From positions 3,333,127-3,397,126 of the forward strand of contig CAXIPT010000008.1 in assembly GCA_964030475.1 (NCBI GenBank): DNA of 64,000 bases, given 5' to 3'. Positions within the stretch are counted from its first letter, which is position 1; every line of letters starts with the position of its first letter. Origin of the DNA: Tethya wilhelma (lineage: Eukaryota; Porifera; Demospongiae; Tethyida; Tethyidae). Under the pieces are notes generated by a model. It was not told where the DNA came from. It made no database searches and saw only the letters and a program-made list of their open reading frames with translations. Made by a program: the position numbers and the translations under genes. Below are positions 36,707 to 48,052 of this stretch, in pieces.

Positions 36707-37320
36707 AGCTTTAAAACTTAGCGTATAAATTCATGTACTACAATGCAGCCATCTTTGTAGGTAGAGTTCAAAGGTCATTATCTATCCACGTGGCATTTTA
36801 TACGCATGCGCATTAAATTAGCTTGCTCCAGCATAATGTAGTGCATATAGCTGCTACTCAAGCTTTTATAGGGACTAACCAGTCTCTGATAGTCTCCACA
36901 CTATACTGTTAAAAAAAGTGAATGAACAAGTAGTAAAAATTTTAAAAAAATAAATAGTGTAGGAATGGGCAGTGCAGTAAAAAGTATTGGAACAAGGCAT
37001 GGTCTCAATTTCGACACATGACTACTTCATTTTTATGCCCAACTCTTGGCTTGCAGTCTAGTTTAAGTTAGATACCTGTCTGTTATAGTTTACTCCACTT
37101 CTTTAGTAGCCAAGTGATTATACAGTACTGAGAAATTTGAACCAATGCAAAGAATGATAAGCTACGGTATTATTGTACAGATCATCGCAACACAACACTG
37201 ATTCAGAAAATCCATATGAAGGATCAAGAATAAAAATGAAGTATATAGTCATGTGTCGAAATTGAGACCATGCCTTGTTCCAATACTTTTTACTGCACTG
37301 CCCATTCCTTTATTTTTTTA
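36707..37320. mobile_element. Non-autonomous foldback DNA element, copy 3 (left part missing at N)
   Basis: Begins right after the N at 36,706, inside the element's inner block (AGCTTTAAAACTTAGCGTATAA, compare about 31,418). It continues through the inverted arm at about 36,905-37,030 and the direct arm at about 37,235-37,310. The join shows that a misassembly linked ankyrin exon DNA to an element copy. Confidence 0.65.
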
Positions 37321-37324
37321 AAAT

Positions 37325-38286
37325 ATAAACTTGTATTCCCTCCACTAATTTTTGTCTTCTTCCTCTAGTGCGAGCTAAGACATATGGTCCCTCTTACAAG
37401 GCGGCTGTGAAGTGTGTGTCTTATCTCTCTGAAGATGATCGTACCACTCAAGACAAGGTGTTCACCTCTGGCACTGGAGACACTGGGAAGATTAACAAGT
37501 GGTTGGAGTCCATAGACAAAGGAGAGGTGAGACCTTGGAGGGTAACACTTTATAGAGTTGTCCCATAAACCAGGCCTTCCCCAGAGCCACTCAACCACAA
37601 AACTATTGTTATATTTGAAGTATAGCTACCAGTCCTGTATTTGTCTCCAGACTCCCAACATTAATAGGGAGGATAGTAATCCAAGATGGTTTTTTCATTG
37701 AGTGTTTTTTCTGTTCCCCCCTAGGATCCTGATCTCAGTGGTATGTCAGATGCAGCTACAGCGGTGTGTCTTCTTAAGACTCTCTTCAGGAATGGCCGTC
37801 TTGGGTGTCTGGTGGAACATGAGCTAGCTGAGGAGCTGTGTGATCTCACTAAGAGTGCTAGCCCTCTTGATGTGCTCTGTACAAAATTGGAGCAGATTTC
37901 AGGAGACTATAGAGGGTTATTGAAACAACTACTGAGACTGTTTAGTCAGGTAAAGTAACCATTGTGTATACTGGTATATAAGTGTGATGATAGTTGAATG
38001 TGGTAAAGGTTGTCACTCAAAATTTTTGTAGCAGGAAAGTTCAAGCAAATTTTGATATTGATATAGGGGGAAATTAAAACGGTTCCATTTTGAGCACACT
38101 AATTTTAGGATGTGCAATACTATTAATGTATTACTGTAGGTTTTGCAGCATTCAGACACCAACCACACTAATGTTGAGGACTTGAATCGTACCTTTGGTC
38201 CACTCTTATTTGAGAAAGTTGCAGTAGCCCAATCAGAACCTCTCTTAGCTTACCTCATTAGCACATGTGAACTCGTCCTCTCTTGA
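37325..38286 (+). pseudogene. Near-identical copy of the last three exons of the SH3-PH-RhoGAP gene
   Basis: Exons 37,369-37,526, 37,725-37,949 and 38,140-38,286 have the same lengths (158, 225, 147 bases), phases and stop as the terminal exons at 48,337-49,272 of the minus-strand gene. Only scattered changes occur (IDK for IDR, DPD for DLD, LLK-T for LLK-A). Flanking intron sequence is included. The copy starts directly after a foldback element and ends 6 bases before the N at 38,292. It is a recent inverted segmental duplicate or an allele placed twice by the assembler. Confidence 0.8.
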
Positions 38287-38292
38287 AACTCN

Positions 38293-41200
38293 CAGAGCAG
38301 CAATGGTTATGTTGAGTATACCAATGCTCCACAAGTTCTATACAGCTCTAGTACTAACCATTACGGTTTACTTTTTCAAAGATAGTACCACTACTGAAAC
38401 ATGGCCATGTACAGGACAGATAGGAGACTCAGCTGCAGGTGAGTCTTAGTTTATTCTACTGCTGGACATGACAAAAATTTAATAATTCATTATGATCACA
38501 GGACTTGTTTACTATTCAAATCCTATCTTTGGAGTTCACTATTTTTCAACATCGCTACTCTTCTTTCTGTTTTCCTTTACTTGTGCTACAACTATTGTGA
38601 TGATATTGGTTTTGCTGGATGATAGAAGACTTCAGATGCATAGTCAAAATGCTTACCAATGGAGAAATGCTTGCTCTGGTATAACCGAATGCTACTCAAA
38701 GTATTGACATACTGCCTACACTTGCCTGAAAGCTACTCTTGCCTTTATCATGTAGGTACTCTACAGTGTGTGAGTGGTAGTCATGAAATGGAAGAATCCC
38801 ATCCTTTGATCTCTTTGTGTTTATCTCTTGCTGGGTCTGCTGTTCATCACCTTCCAACTCTAGCTCTGTTGATACTTGTCCTACTCTGTGGAGATGTAGA
38901 AAGAAACCCTGGTCCCCCTGGTAATGGTTTCACTATAGTGTATTATATTAAGCTTTAATTACCAGTTGTACTTGATTGGTGTACGTATACTCATCAGGTC
39001 CTAATATTAAAAGTTTAATGGAAAAACTCATCTCTGTGAAATCCAAGTGGCACTTAATTGGAATATACCTAGGGGTTAAGCCATCCCAGCTTGATCTCAT
39101 TGAAGATCAATTCCCTGATATTGGAAGGAGACTATCTGAGACCCTACAATATTGGTTGGATGGAAACACACCAGTTCCTGTCTGTTGGGAGTCAGTTGTT
39201 GAGGCTCTGAAATGTGTTGATAAGAAGAAGCTAGCTGATCAACTACACCATGAATACTGTACCAGTAATATCCAAGGTATTCAATACCCATGCAGATCTA
39301 GAAACATGCAGCTATTTTTTCTATTTAACTTTTTATCTGCCTTCACTGTAAATGTGGTATACTGAATTATATTTATAGGTGCAACTTCAGAATCAATACC
39401 CACTATGGAGCAAGAGGGTTGTATCCCAGCTAGGCCTGATGTAGCTTTTGGCAGAGAGATTTCATTCCCTTCCCTGTCTGATGGTAAACAACAGCACCTT
39501 CAAGCTAGATTATATGCAGACTCAGTAAAAATGATGGGTAACTTCCAGTCCCTACTAAATACAATCATGGATTCTTTGGAGGCACGTCAAGTCCCTGTAA
39601 AGAGAATCATAACACGAATTTCAGCATTTGGATCATTTGAGCCAGTCCATAAAGAACCAGACCAACCAATACTGAAGCACGAACTGAGTAAACTAAGAGC
39701 AGAGTCTCACACATCAACTGATGATATTCACTTTGTAGTTGCCAAGTATTCTTCGTTTTTCAACTACCACATTGTTGAGCAGATTGTTAGAACTTTAGGT
39801 ACTCCAAAAGATAAGTTAGAGCTTGAGGAATATGAGTGTGCATTCCAGGAGTATGCCAAAAGGAAGGTTGTTGAATGTCCATCACAACTAGCGCTTAATA
39901 ATGATGTAAACCAAGCAGAAGTGTTCGTTAAACTTGATGATAGTTATGATCAGTGCTCTGTAAGCCACCTAAGGCTCTTTGTTGGAAAACTCTCAGAAGT
40001 TTTTCATATAAAGGAAGGGGTATTACATCTTGTGAGTGTAAAATTAGGTTGCATTGAGCTAGCCTTTCGAGTCCCTCTGTTTGTGCAGGAAGCTACATTT
40101 CCTCTCTCACCCAAACAAGAAGAAGCATTGCTACAATTAAGTGTTTTAAAGCTTTCGAGTGGCTCATATTTTTTCAGTAATAGTCAGTGTGATGGTAAAG
40201 AGGATGGGGGAGATGATGATGGACATGACAAACCAGATGATGATGACTCAGCAATAGAGACAGGCACTGCTAGATCTGGATTAACAAACTTGAGTGAGGT
40301 AAGTTTAAAGATGGTATCGTAATAAAATGCATATTGTTAAGTAATAATAATTAATAACGCTTGTATAATATACTTATTAGTGTACTGAATCAAATCTGAC
40401 TGGTGTTTTTTGTGTTTTTTTTAAGGATATTATCGATCGTGAGCTTGATGATCCTTATTATGGGTTGGTAGTACATGGCGAGAGCAAAGCACTAAGAGAA
40501 ATACATAAAGAGCTTGAGCCAATAGATTTAACTTTACACATTGCATCATTCACAGGAAAACTAAAACTGATCCAGAAACTTGTAGAAACTCAATTATTTA
40601 GCCCGTTAGCAAAAGATAGGCATGGAAACACACCCATCCATTATGCAGCTGCAGGAAACCAACTTGAGATAATTAAGTACTATGTAACTAATGTAAGATC
40701 CCGAGGCTTTAGTCCAATTTTATTCAATCAAAATGGATACACTCCACTCCACACAGCTGCACGGAATGGTAATCTGGAGGTAGTAAAATATTTCATAAAT
40801 GAGGAACAGCTCGACCCACTATACCAAGATGAAGTGCAAAGACTTACAGCAGTTCATGCTTGCTGCCTTTGTAATAATATTAATGTTGTTAGATTTTTGA
40901 TGGACGAAGCAATGAAATATGATACCATTCAAAATGTAGCTCAACTAAAAACTACCGGTGGAAGCACTCTAATTCATTTTTTAGCAGCGAGGGGAAATCT
41001 TAAGATTTTCAAATATGTAATTACTAAACTAAATTTTAAAGATGAGTTTGATGCTGAATTATGCAGAAACTCAAAAGGAAACACCCCTCTTCATTTGGCA
41101 TGTCATTATGGTCACATTGAAACACTTCAGTTCTTAATCACTGAGTTAAAATGCGATCCTAGCTCTCAAAATGCTAGTGGCCAGACTCCTCTTTATGCTG

Positions 41201-44200
41201 CTGCTCAAGGTGGTCACCTCAACAGTGTGAAATACTTAATTGAAGAACGAAAGTGTAATCCCTCACAGCCAGATAAACATAAATGGACACCACTTCATAT
41301 TGCAGCTTACAATGGACATTTCAATATAGTGAAGTTTCTTACACTAGAGAAGCATACTTCTTCTGAATGTAAAGCCTACAATGGTAGTACCCCTCTTCAC
41401 CTAGCTGCTCAGAATGGGCACATTGAAATAGTTCGATTTTTGACTACTGAGTTAAAATGTGATCCTAATTGTCAAGACATATCAGGACAAAACACTCCTC
41501 TTCACCTAGCTGCTCTTCATGGCAACATTGAAACGGTCCGATTCTTGATCACAGAGTTAACTTGTGATCCTAATTCTCGAAACACATCTGGACAGACACC
41601 TCTTCATGCTGCTGCTGAAGGTGGTCACCTCAACATTGTGAAGTACTTAATTGAAGACCACAAGTGTGATCCATCCCAGCCAGATGAAAATAAAATTACA
41701 CCACTGCATTTTGGAGCTTTTAAAGGACACCTCAATGTAGTAAAATTTCTTACTATTGACAAGCACATTGATTCTGAATGCAGAGACTCAGATGGAGACA
41801 CTCCTCTTCATCTAGGGGCTTATAATGGTCACATTGAAACACTTCGGTTCTTGATCACAGAGTTAAAATGTGATCCTAATTCTCAAAACACAACTGGACA
41901 AACTGCTCTTCATGCAGCTGCTCAAGGTGGCCACCTCAACATTGTGGAGTACTTAATTGAAGAACACAACTGTGATCCGTCTCAACCAGATGAGAATAAA
42001 TGGACACCACTCTACAGTGCAGCTTTTAATGGTCATTTCAATGTAGTGAAATCTCTTACCTTAGACAAACACATTGATCCAGAATATGTAGACTTCAAAG
42101 AAGGCACTGCTGTCCACCTAGCAGCTGTAAATGGTCACATTGAAATAGTTCAATTCTTAACTACTATATTGAAATGTGATCCTAACTCTCAAGACACATC
42201 AAGGCAAAATACCCCCCTTCACATAGCTGCACTACATGGCCACATTGAAACAGTCAAATTCTTGACTACTGAGTTGAAATGTGATCCTAATTCTTTAAAC
42301 AAATCTGGACAGACACCTCTTCATACTGCTGCTGAAGGTGGTCATCTTAACATAGTGGAATACTTGATTGAAGAACATAGCTGCAATCCATCACAACCAG
42401 ATGAAGATAATTGGACTCCCCTCCACAGTGCATCTTTAAAGGGGCATCTCCATGTAGTTAAATTTCTTACGCTAGTTAAACACGCTAATCCTGAATGCAG
42501 AGATTCAGATGGAGACACCCCTCTTCATTTAGTAGCTTATAATGGTCACATTGAAACACTTCAATTCTTGATCATAGAGTTAAAATGTGATCCTAATTCT
42601 CAAAACACATCTGAACAGACACCTCTTCATGCTGCTGCTGAAGGTGGTCACCTCAACATTGTAGAATACTTGATCCAAAACCACAAGTGTGATGCCTCAC
42701 AAGAAGATAGGGATAAATGGACACCACTCCATAGTGCAGCTTTGAAAGGTCATTTCCATGTAGTGAAGTTTATTACACTAAATAAAGGCATTGATCCTGA
42801 ATGTAGGGACTCTGAAGGTAACACTCCGCTTCATTTAGCTGCTCTTTATGGTCACATTAAAACAGTACAATTCTTGACTAGTGAATTAAATTGTGATCCT
42901 AATTCTCAAAACACACGTGGACAGACTCCTCTTCATGCTGCTGCTGAAGGTGGTCACCTCAACATTGTGGAATACTTAATAAAGGAACAAAATTGTGACC
43001 CGGCACTGCCAGACAAAAATGAATTCACAGCACTCCATCTAGCAGCTTACAATGGACATTTCAATGTAGTCAAATTTCCTACACTAGACAAACACAGCGG
43101 TGTTAAATCTGGATACTTAAATGAAACTACTCCACTTCACTTAGCTGCTCTAAATGGTTACATTAAAATAGTTGAATTTTTTATCACTGAGTTAAAGTAT
43201 GATCCTAATTCTCAAAACACATCTGGTCGGACGCCTCTTCATGCAGCTTCTGAAGGTGGTCACCTCAATATTGTGGAGTACTTGATTAAAAACCACAAAT
43301 GTGACCCCTCACAGCTAGACAGGAACAACTTTTCTTCACTCCACAGCGCTGCTTTTAATGGACATCTCAATGTGGTAAAATTTCTTATGTTGAACCAACA
43401 CATTGATCCTAATAGTACAGGCTTTGATAGAAATACTCCGATCTACCAAGCAGCTTTGAATGGGCATATTGAAATTGTTCAATTCCTGTTAGAATGTGAT
43501 ACTAATCTCACTGATACATATGGACAGACACCTCTTCATGCTGCTGCTAAATGTGGTCACCACAACATCATAAAATACTTGATTGATAATAACAAATGCG
43601 ATCCTTCACAGTCAGATGAGAATAAAATTACGCCACTTCATACAGCAGCTTTCAATGGAAATCTTAACATAGTGAGATTTCTTACATTAGATAAACACGT
43701 TGAACCTGAATTTAGAGACTCTGTAGGTAACACTTCAGTTTTTCTAGCAGCTCTTAATGGTCATCTAGAAACAGTTCAATTCTTGATTTCTGAATTAAAA
43801 TGTGACCCGAATTCTTGCAATACTTTTGGGCGAATACCCCTTCATGCTGCTGCTGAAGGTGGCCACCTCAAAATTGTGGAATACTTAACTGATGACAACA
43901 AGTGTGATCCCAACCAGGCAGACAAGAATAAATTTACACCACTTCATAGCGCAGTATTTAATGGACATTTTGACATAGTGAAATTTCTTACACTAGAGAA
44001 ACGTGCTGATCCAGATTGCAAAACGTCAAAAGGAAGTACCCCTCTTCATCTTGTAGCTCTGAAAGGTCATATTGAAATTGTTCAATTCTTAATCACGAAA
44101 TTAAAATGCAATCCTAATTCTCAAAATATCTCAGGAAAAACACCTCTTCATGCTGCTGTTGAAGGTGGTCACCTTAATATTGTAGAATATTTTATTTGCG

Positions 44201-44415
44201 AACATAAATGCAAACCCACACAGCTAGATAAAAACAGATACACACCACTTCATATTGGAGCATTCAATGGACATGTTGACATTGTCAAGTTTCTTTTAGT
44301 AGACCAGCATGTTGATCCAACGTGCAAAGATTTGAATGGTCATACCCCTCTTGATTTAGCCAAAATGAACAATCACTTGGAAATAGCTAAATTTATTACA
44401 GAATTTGATATGTAG
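38293..44415 (+). CDS. Copy C: best-preserved membrane module - 2A - death domain - ankyrin gene
   Basis: Exon 1 is cut by the N at 38,292 and resumes at RAAMVML (38,293-38,438). Exons 38,502-38,678, 38,756-38,920, 38,998-39,276, 39,379-40,298 and 40,426-44,415 follow, all in phase with GT/AG borders. Content: two hydrophobic segments; hydrophobic lead plus DVERNPGP; death domain (WHLIGIYLGVKPSQLDLIE, then CWESVVEALKCVDKKKLADQL); a 306-residue exon with a conserved unnamed domain (SRI/TRISAFGSFEPVHKEPD, SSFFNYHIVEQIV, QAEVFVKLDDSYD) and an acidic DDDD tail; and a 1,329-residue ankyrin exon with no stop. The soluble product after the 2A break would be about 1,730 residues. I infer a death-fold adaptor or sensor. 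Exon 1's true start is not visible here. Confidence 0.85.
38893..38916 (+). other. 2A-like ribosome-skipping motif, copy C
   Basis: DVERNPGP after LLILVLLCG, at the end of exon 3. The death-domain exon follows in frame only two codons later. Skipping would release the death-ankyrin protein with an N-terminal proline. Confidence 0.87.
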
Positions 44416-45206
44416 CAAGTACAAGCAATAGTATAGTTTTTACACAACATTGTTCTAAATTTAAATGATAACCGCATTGCCATAATATAAATTAACTAGT
44501 AGCTACCATTATCACTGTAAATCAGGACACCAAATTAATAATTATGAATAATTTATATAAATTGTTGAGAAATTTTGTATATTAATTTTTGAGTTCATAT
44601 TTTTGTCATTGCACACAGATGAATTGATCTAGAGCACTACACAAAACAACAAAATTAATACAACAATAGCTAGTAATGATTTAATTTGTAGTCATATGTT
44701 TTTTGGACTTTGACATTTAGTCAATATTTCTGATTATAATACGTTATGTACAATACCTATCTAATAATTAAATAACTAACAGGTGTCACTATATTCTAAA
44801 ACAGCTGCAGCAAGAAAATATTGCACTGTAACTCGGCAGTGCATGTATGAGTTCTAACAAGGTCTAGTCGTCAAATTCAATAATTCCCTTCTCAACCAGC
44901 ACATTTTCTACAGCTGCAATGATTTCCTCTTCCAGAGAGATGAGCTCCAAATCTTTTGAATCGAAACGATTTGAACTGAGTGTAGCTTCTTTTGAATTGA
45001 AATGGTCTGATCCGAGAATAGCTATTATTATGTGTGAGAGAGTGAATGGACTTGAGTTGATACATGCATGTTATTCTATAGTAAACACACAGGGTTCTGT
45101 ACACTAATAAACAAGTGGGGTGTTAGAAATATCAATTTCTCGCCAAATTTTAGCATCAAGTCATATTTATTCAATTAAATTCTGACATGTACAACTTTGT
45201 ACACTA
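44416..45206. other. AT-rich 3' flank of copy C, no gene seen
   Basis: Probably the 3' UTR and spacer. An internal direct similarity (CGAAACGATTTGAACTGAG / GAATTGAAATGGTCTG) near 44,950-45,015 is short. No feature recognised. Confidence 0.4.
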
Positions 45207-45213
45207 GTGCCTG

Positions 45214-45217
<4 letters not shown>

Positions 45218-45257
<40 letters not shown>

Positions 45258-45258
45258 N
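45218..45258. repeat. (CA)n microsatellite ending in an assembly N
   Basis: About 20 CA units run straight into an N and then into the middle of an ankyrin repeat, with no exon border. This marks a contig join. Confidence 0.85.
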
Positions 45259-45825
45259 CTGCTGCTGGAGGTGGTCACCTCAACATTGTAAAATACTTAA
45301 TTGAAGACCACAAGTGTTATCCCTCACAGCAAGATGAGAATAAATTGACACCCCTTCATATTGCAGGTTTAAAAGGACATCTCAATGTAGTGAAATTTCT
45401 AACGCTAGAAAAACACATTGACCCTGAATGTACAGATTCTAGAGGAAACACTGTTCTTCATTTATCAACTCTTAATGGTCACATGGAAACAGTTAAAATA
45501 TCTAATTACAGAGTTAAAATGTAATCCTAATTCTCAAAACAAACATGGACAAACACCTCTTCATGCTGCTGCTCAAGGTGGTCACCTCAACATTGTAAAA
45601 TACTTAATTAAAGACCACAAGTGTGATCCCTCACAGCAAGATGAGAATAATTGGACACCACTTCATTTTGCAGCTGAAAAAGGATTTCTTGAAATAATGA
45701 AATTCCTGATAGTATGTGAACATGTTGATCCAAAGTGTTCAGATATAAAGGGAAAGATGCCTATTGACATTGCTAAGCAAGAGAATCACATGGCAGTAGT
45801 TGCATTCCTTGAAAATATAGAATAA
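45259..45825 (+). pseudogene. Fragment F: ankyrin array tail with a 1-base frameshift
   Basis: Bases 45,259-45,498 appear identical to 35,870-36,105 of copy B2. At about 45,499 one extra base (GTTAAAATATCTAATT against GTTAAATTTCTAATT) shifts the frame. Three more ankyrin units then run to a proper C-terminus (KMPIDIAKQENHMAVVAFL) and a stop at 45,825. It is probably the real 3' end of copy B2, displaced by assembly; the indel may be a consensus error at the join. Confidence 0.7.
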
Positions 45826-46074
45826 TCATTGCTTGTGAGTTTTAATCATATTATTATTGATATCTATAGCTTGTTGATTAATGTTTAACCTAGAGCTGTT
45901 TATTGCTTTATAGTGTATGTGATGATAATATTATTATAATAATAATTATGATTAATATGTTATTGACATTGACAGGAGAACATAATGAATTAATGCAATC
46001 CTGATAATTATTTGACCACGTTTTCTTAATTAAAATTAATAATTATTAATAATCTATTGTAGTATACACAATAT
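45826..46074. other. AT-rich 3' flank of the ankyrin tail
   Basis: ATTATTATAATAATAAT-type sequence; no gene. Probably a 3' UTR. Confidence 0.35.
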
Positions 46075-46150
46075 GACACTCATACACACAAACACACTGA
46101 AAATATTGCCAACACAATTCACACAAGTACAATTACACAATAAAAAATTG

Positions 46151-46196
<46 letters not shown>

Positions 46197-46249
46197 CATT
46201 CACGATGAGAGTCTAGAGTGTTTCAAGAGAGGACAAGTTCACATGTGCT
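46075..46249 (-). pseudogene. Remnant of the 3' end of the SH3-PH-RhoGAP gene
   Basis: Resembles the 3' UTR and last codons of the minus-strand gene (compare 48,197-48,360: CACGATGAGAGTCTAG, then TTTCAAGAGAGGAC at the stop). It includes a (CA)n run at 46,157-46,191 and ends where the ankyrin overlap sequence begins at 46,250. It is a third relocated copy of the RhoGAP 3' end beside an ankyrin gene. Confidence 0.65.
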
Positions 46250-48052
46250 AATGATGTGAGTGTTGTTCAATATTTAGTAGATGAAGCAAGAAAGTATGAA
46301 ACAGTTCTAAATATTACTCAACTACAAACTAAACATGGACACACACTGATCCATTATGCAGTAGCAAAGGGAAATCTCAATATTATTAAATACTTTAATA
46401 CTGAAACAGACATAAGCAACCTTGATAGTAAACACAAAAGCTCCGATGGAAACACCCCACTGCATTTAGCTGCTTTATATGGTCACATTGAAACTGTTCA
46501 ATTCTTAATAAGAGATCTTAACTGTGATCCTAAGTCACAAAACACATCCAGACAAACGCCTCTTTATGCTGCTGCTCAAAGTGGTCACCTCAACATTGTG
46601 GAATACTTAATTGAAGACCACAGATGTGATCCATCACAGCCAGATGAGGACAAATTAACACCACTCCATATTGCAGCTTTAAAAGGACATCTCAATGTAG
46701 TAAAGTTGCTAACTCTAGGGAAACATGTTCTTCCTGAATGTAGAACCTCAAAAGGATATACCCCTCTTTATTTATCGGTACTTAATGGTCACATTGAAGT
46801 AGTTAAATTTTTACTCACAGAGTTAAAATGTAATCCTGATTCTCAAAACATATCTCAACGGACACCTCTTCATGCTGCTGCTCAAGGTGGTCACTTGAAC
46901 ATTGTGAAATACTTAATTGAAGAACACAAGTGTAATCTCTCACAACCAGATCTAGATAAATGGACACCATTCCATATTGCAGCCTATAATGGACATCTCA
47001 ATGTAGTGAAATTTCTAAGTCTACACAAACACATTGACCCTGAATGCAGAGATTCTAGAGGAAACACTGCTCTTCATTTATCAACTTTTAATGGTCACAT
47101 GGAAACAGCTAAATTCTTAATTACAGAGTTAAAATGTGATCCTAATTTTCAAAACATACATGGACAGACACCTCTTTATGCTTCTGCTCAAGGTGGTCAC
47201 CTCAGCATTGTAAAATATTTAATTGAAGAACACAAGTGTGATCCCTCACAACCAGATGAGGATAAATGGACACCACTCCATATTGCAGCTTCAGAAGGAC
47301 ATCTCAATGTAGTGAAATTTCTAACTTTAGAAAAACATTTTGACCCTGAATATAGAAATTCTAAAGGAAACACTCCCCATTACTTATCAACTCTTAATGG
47401 TCACATGGAAACAGCTAAATTCTTAATTACAGAGTTAAAATGTGATCCTAATTTTCAAAACATACATGGACAGACACCTCTTTATGCTGCTGCTAAAGGT
47501 GGTCACCTCAACATTGTGGAATACTTGATTGAAGACCATAAATGTGATCCCTCACAGCCAGATGAGAATAGACGGACACCACTTCATATTGCAGCTTACA
47601 ATGGACATCTCAATGTGGTGAAATTTCTAACTCTATACAAACACATTGACCCTGAATGCAGAGATTCTAGAGAAAACACTGCTCTTCATCTATCAACTTT
47701 TAATGGTCACATTAAAACAGTTAAATTCCTAATTACAGAGTTAAATTGTGATCCTAATTCTCAAAACAAACATAGACAGACACCTCTTTATGCAGCTTCT
47801 CAAGGTGGTCACCTCAACATTGTGAAATACTTAGTTGAAGACCACAATTGTGATCCCACACAGCCGGATGAGGATAAATGGACACCACTCCATATCGCAG
47901 CTTCAAAAGGACATCTCAATGTAGTAAAATTTCTTATCGTAGACAAACATGTTGATCCTAAGTGTAAAACCTCTAAAGGAAACAACACTCTTCAATTAGC
48001 AACTCTAAATGGTCACATTGAAACAGTTAAATTCTTACGTACAATCATGTGA
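46250..48052 (+). CDS. Fragment E: ankyrin array and C-terminus, probable continuation of copy B
   Basis: The first 100 bases (46,250-46,349) match 33,975-34,074 of copy B base for base, as far as I can read. The frame then continues as open ankyrin repeats (LIHYAVAKGNLNIIKYF onward) through about 17 repeats, ending TVKFLRTIM with a stop at 48,052. It has no splice acceptor or start of its own and begins inside a repeat. The simplest reading is that exon 6 of copy B runs 33,546-34,074 plus 46,350-48,052 and was split by the assembler. Confidence 0.75.
   Translation, partial: NDVSVVQYLVDEARKYETVLNITQLQTKHGHTLIHYAVAKGNLNIIKYFNTETDISNLDSKHKSSDGNTPLHLAALYGHIETVQFLIRDLNCDPKSQNTSRQTPLYAAAQSGHLNIVEYLIEDHRCDPSQPDEDKLTPLHIAALKGHLNVVKLLTLGKHVLPECRTSKGYTPLYLSVLNGHIEVVKFLLTELKCNPDSQNISQRTPLHAAAQGGHLNIVKYLIEEHKCNLSQPDLDKWTPFHIAAYNGHLNVVKFLSLHKHIDPECRDSRGNTALHLSTFNGHMETAKFLITELKCDPNFQNIHGQTPLYASAQGGHLSIVKYLIEEHKCDPSQPDEDKWTPLHIAASEGHLNVVKFLTLEKHFDPEYRNSKGNTPHYLSTLNGHMETAKFLITELKCDPNFQNIHGQTPLYAAAKGGHLNIVEYLIEDHKCDPSQPDENRRTPLHIAAYNGHLNVVKFLTLYKHIDPECRDSRENTALHLSTFNGHIKTVKFLITELNCDPNSQNKHRQTPLYAASQGGHLNIVKYLVEDHNCDPTQPDEDKWTPLHIAASKGHLNVVKFLIVDKHVDPKCKTSKGNNTLQLATLNGHIETVKFLRTIM

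Noticed and set aside
45200..45260. Short regular repeats considered as a CRISPR array
   Set aside because: They are simple dinucleotide runs without spacers, and the genome is clearly eukaryotic.
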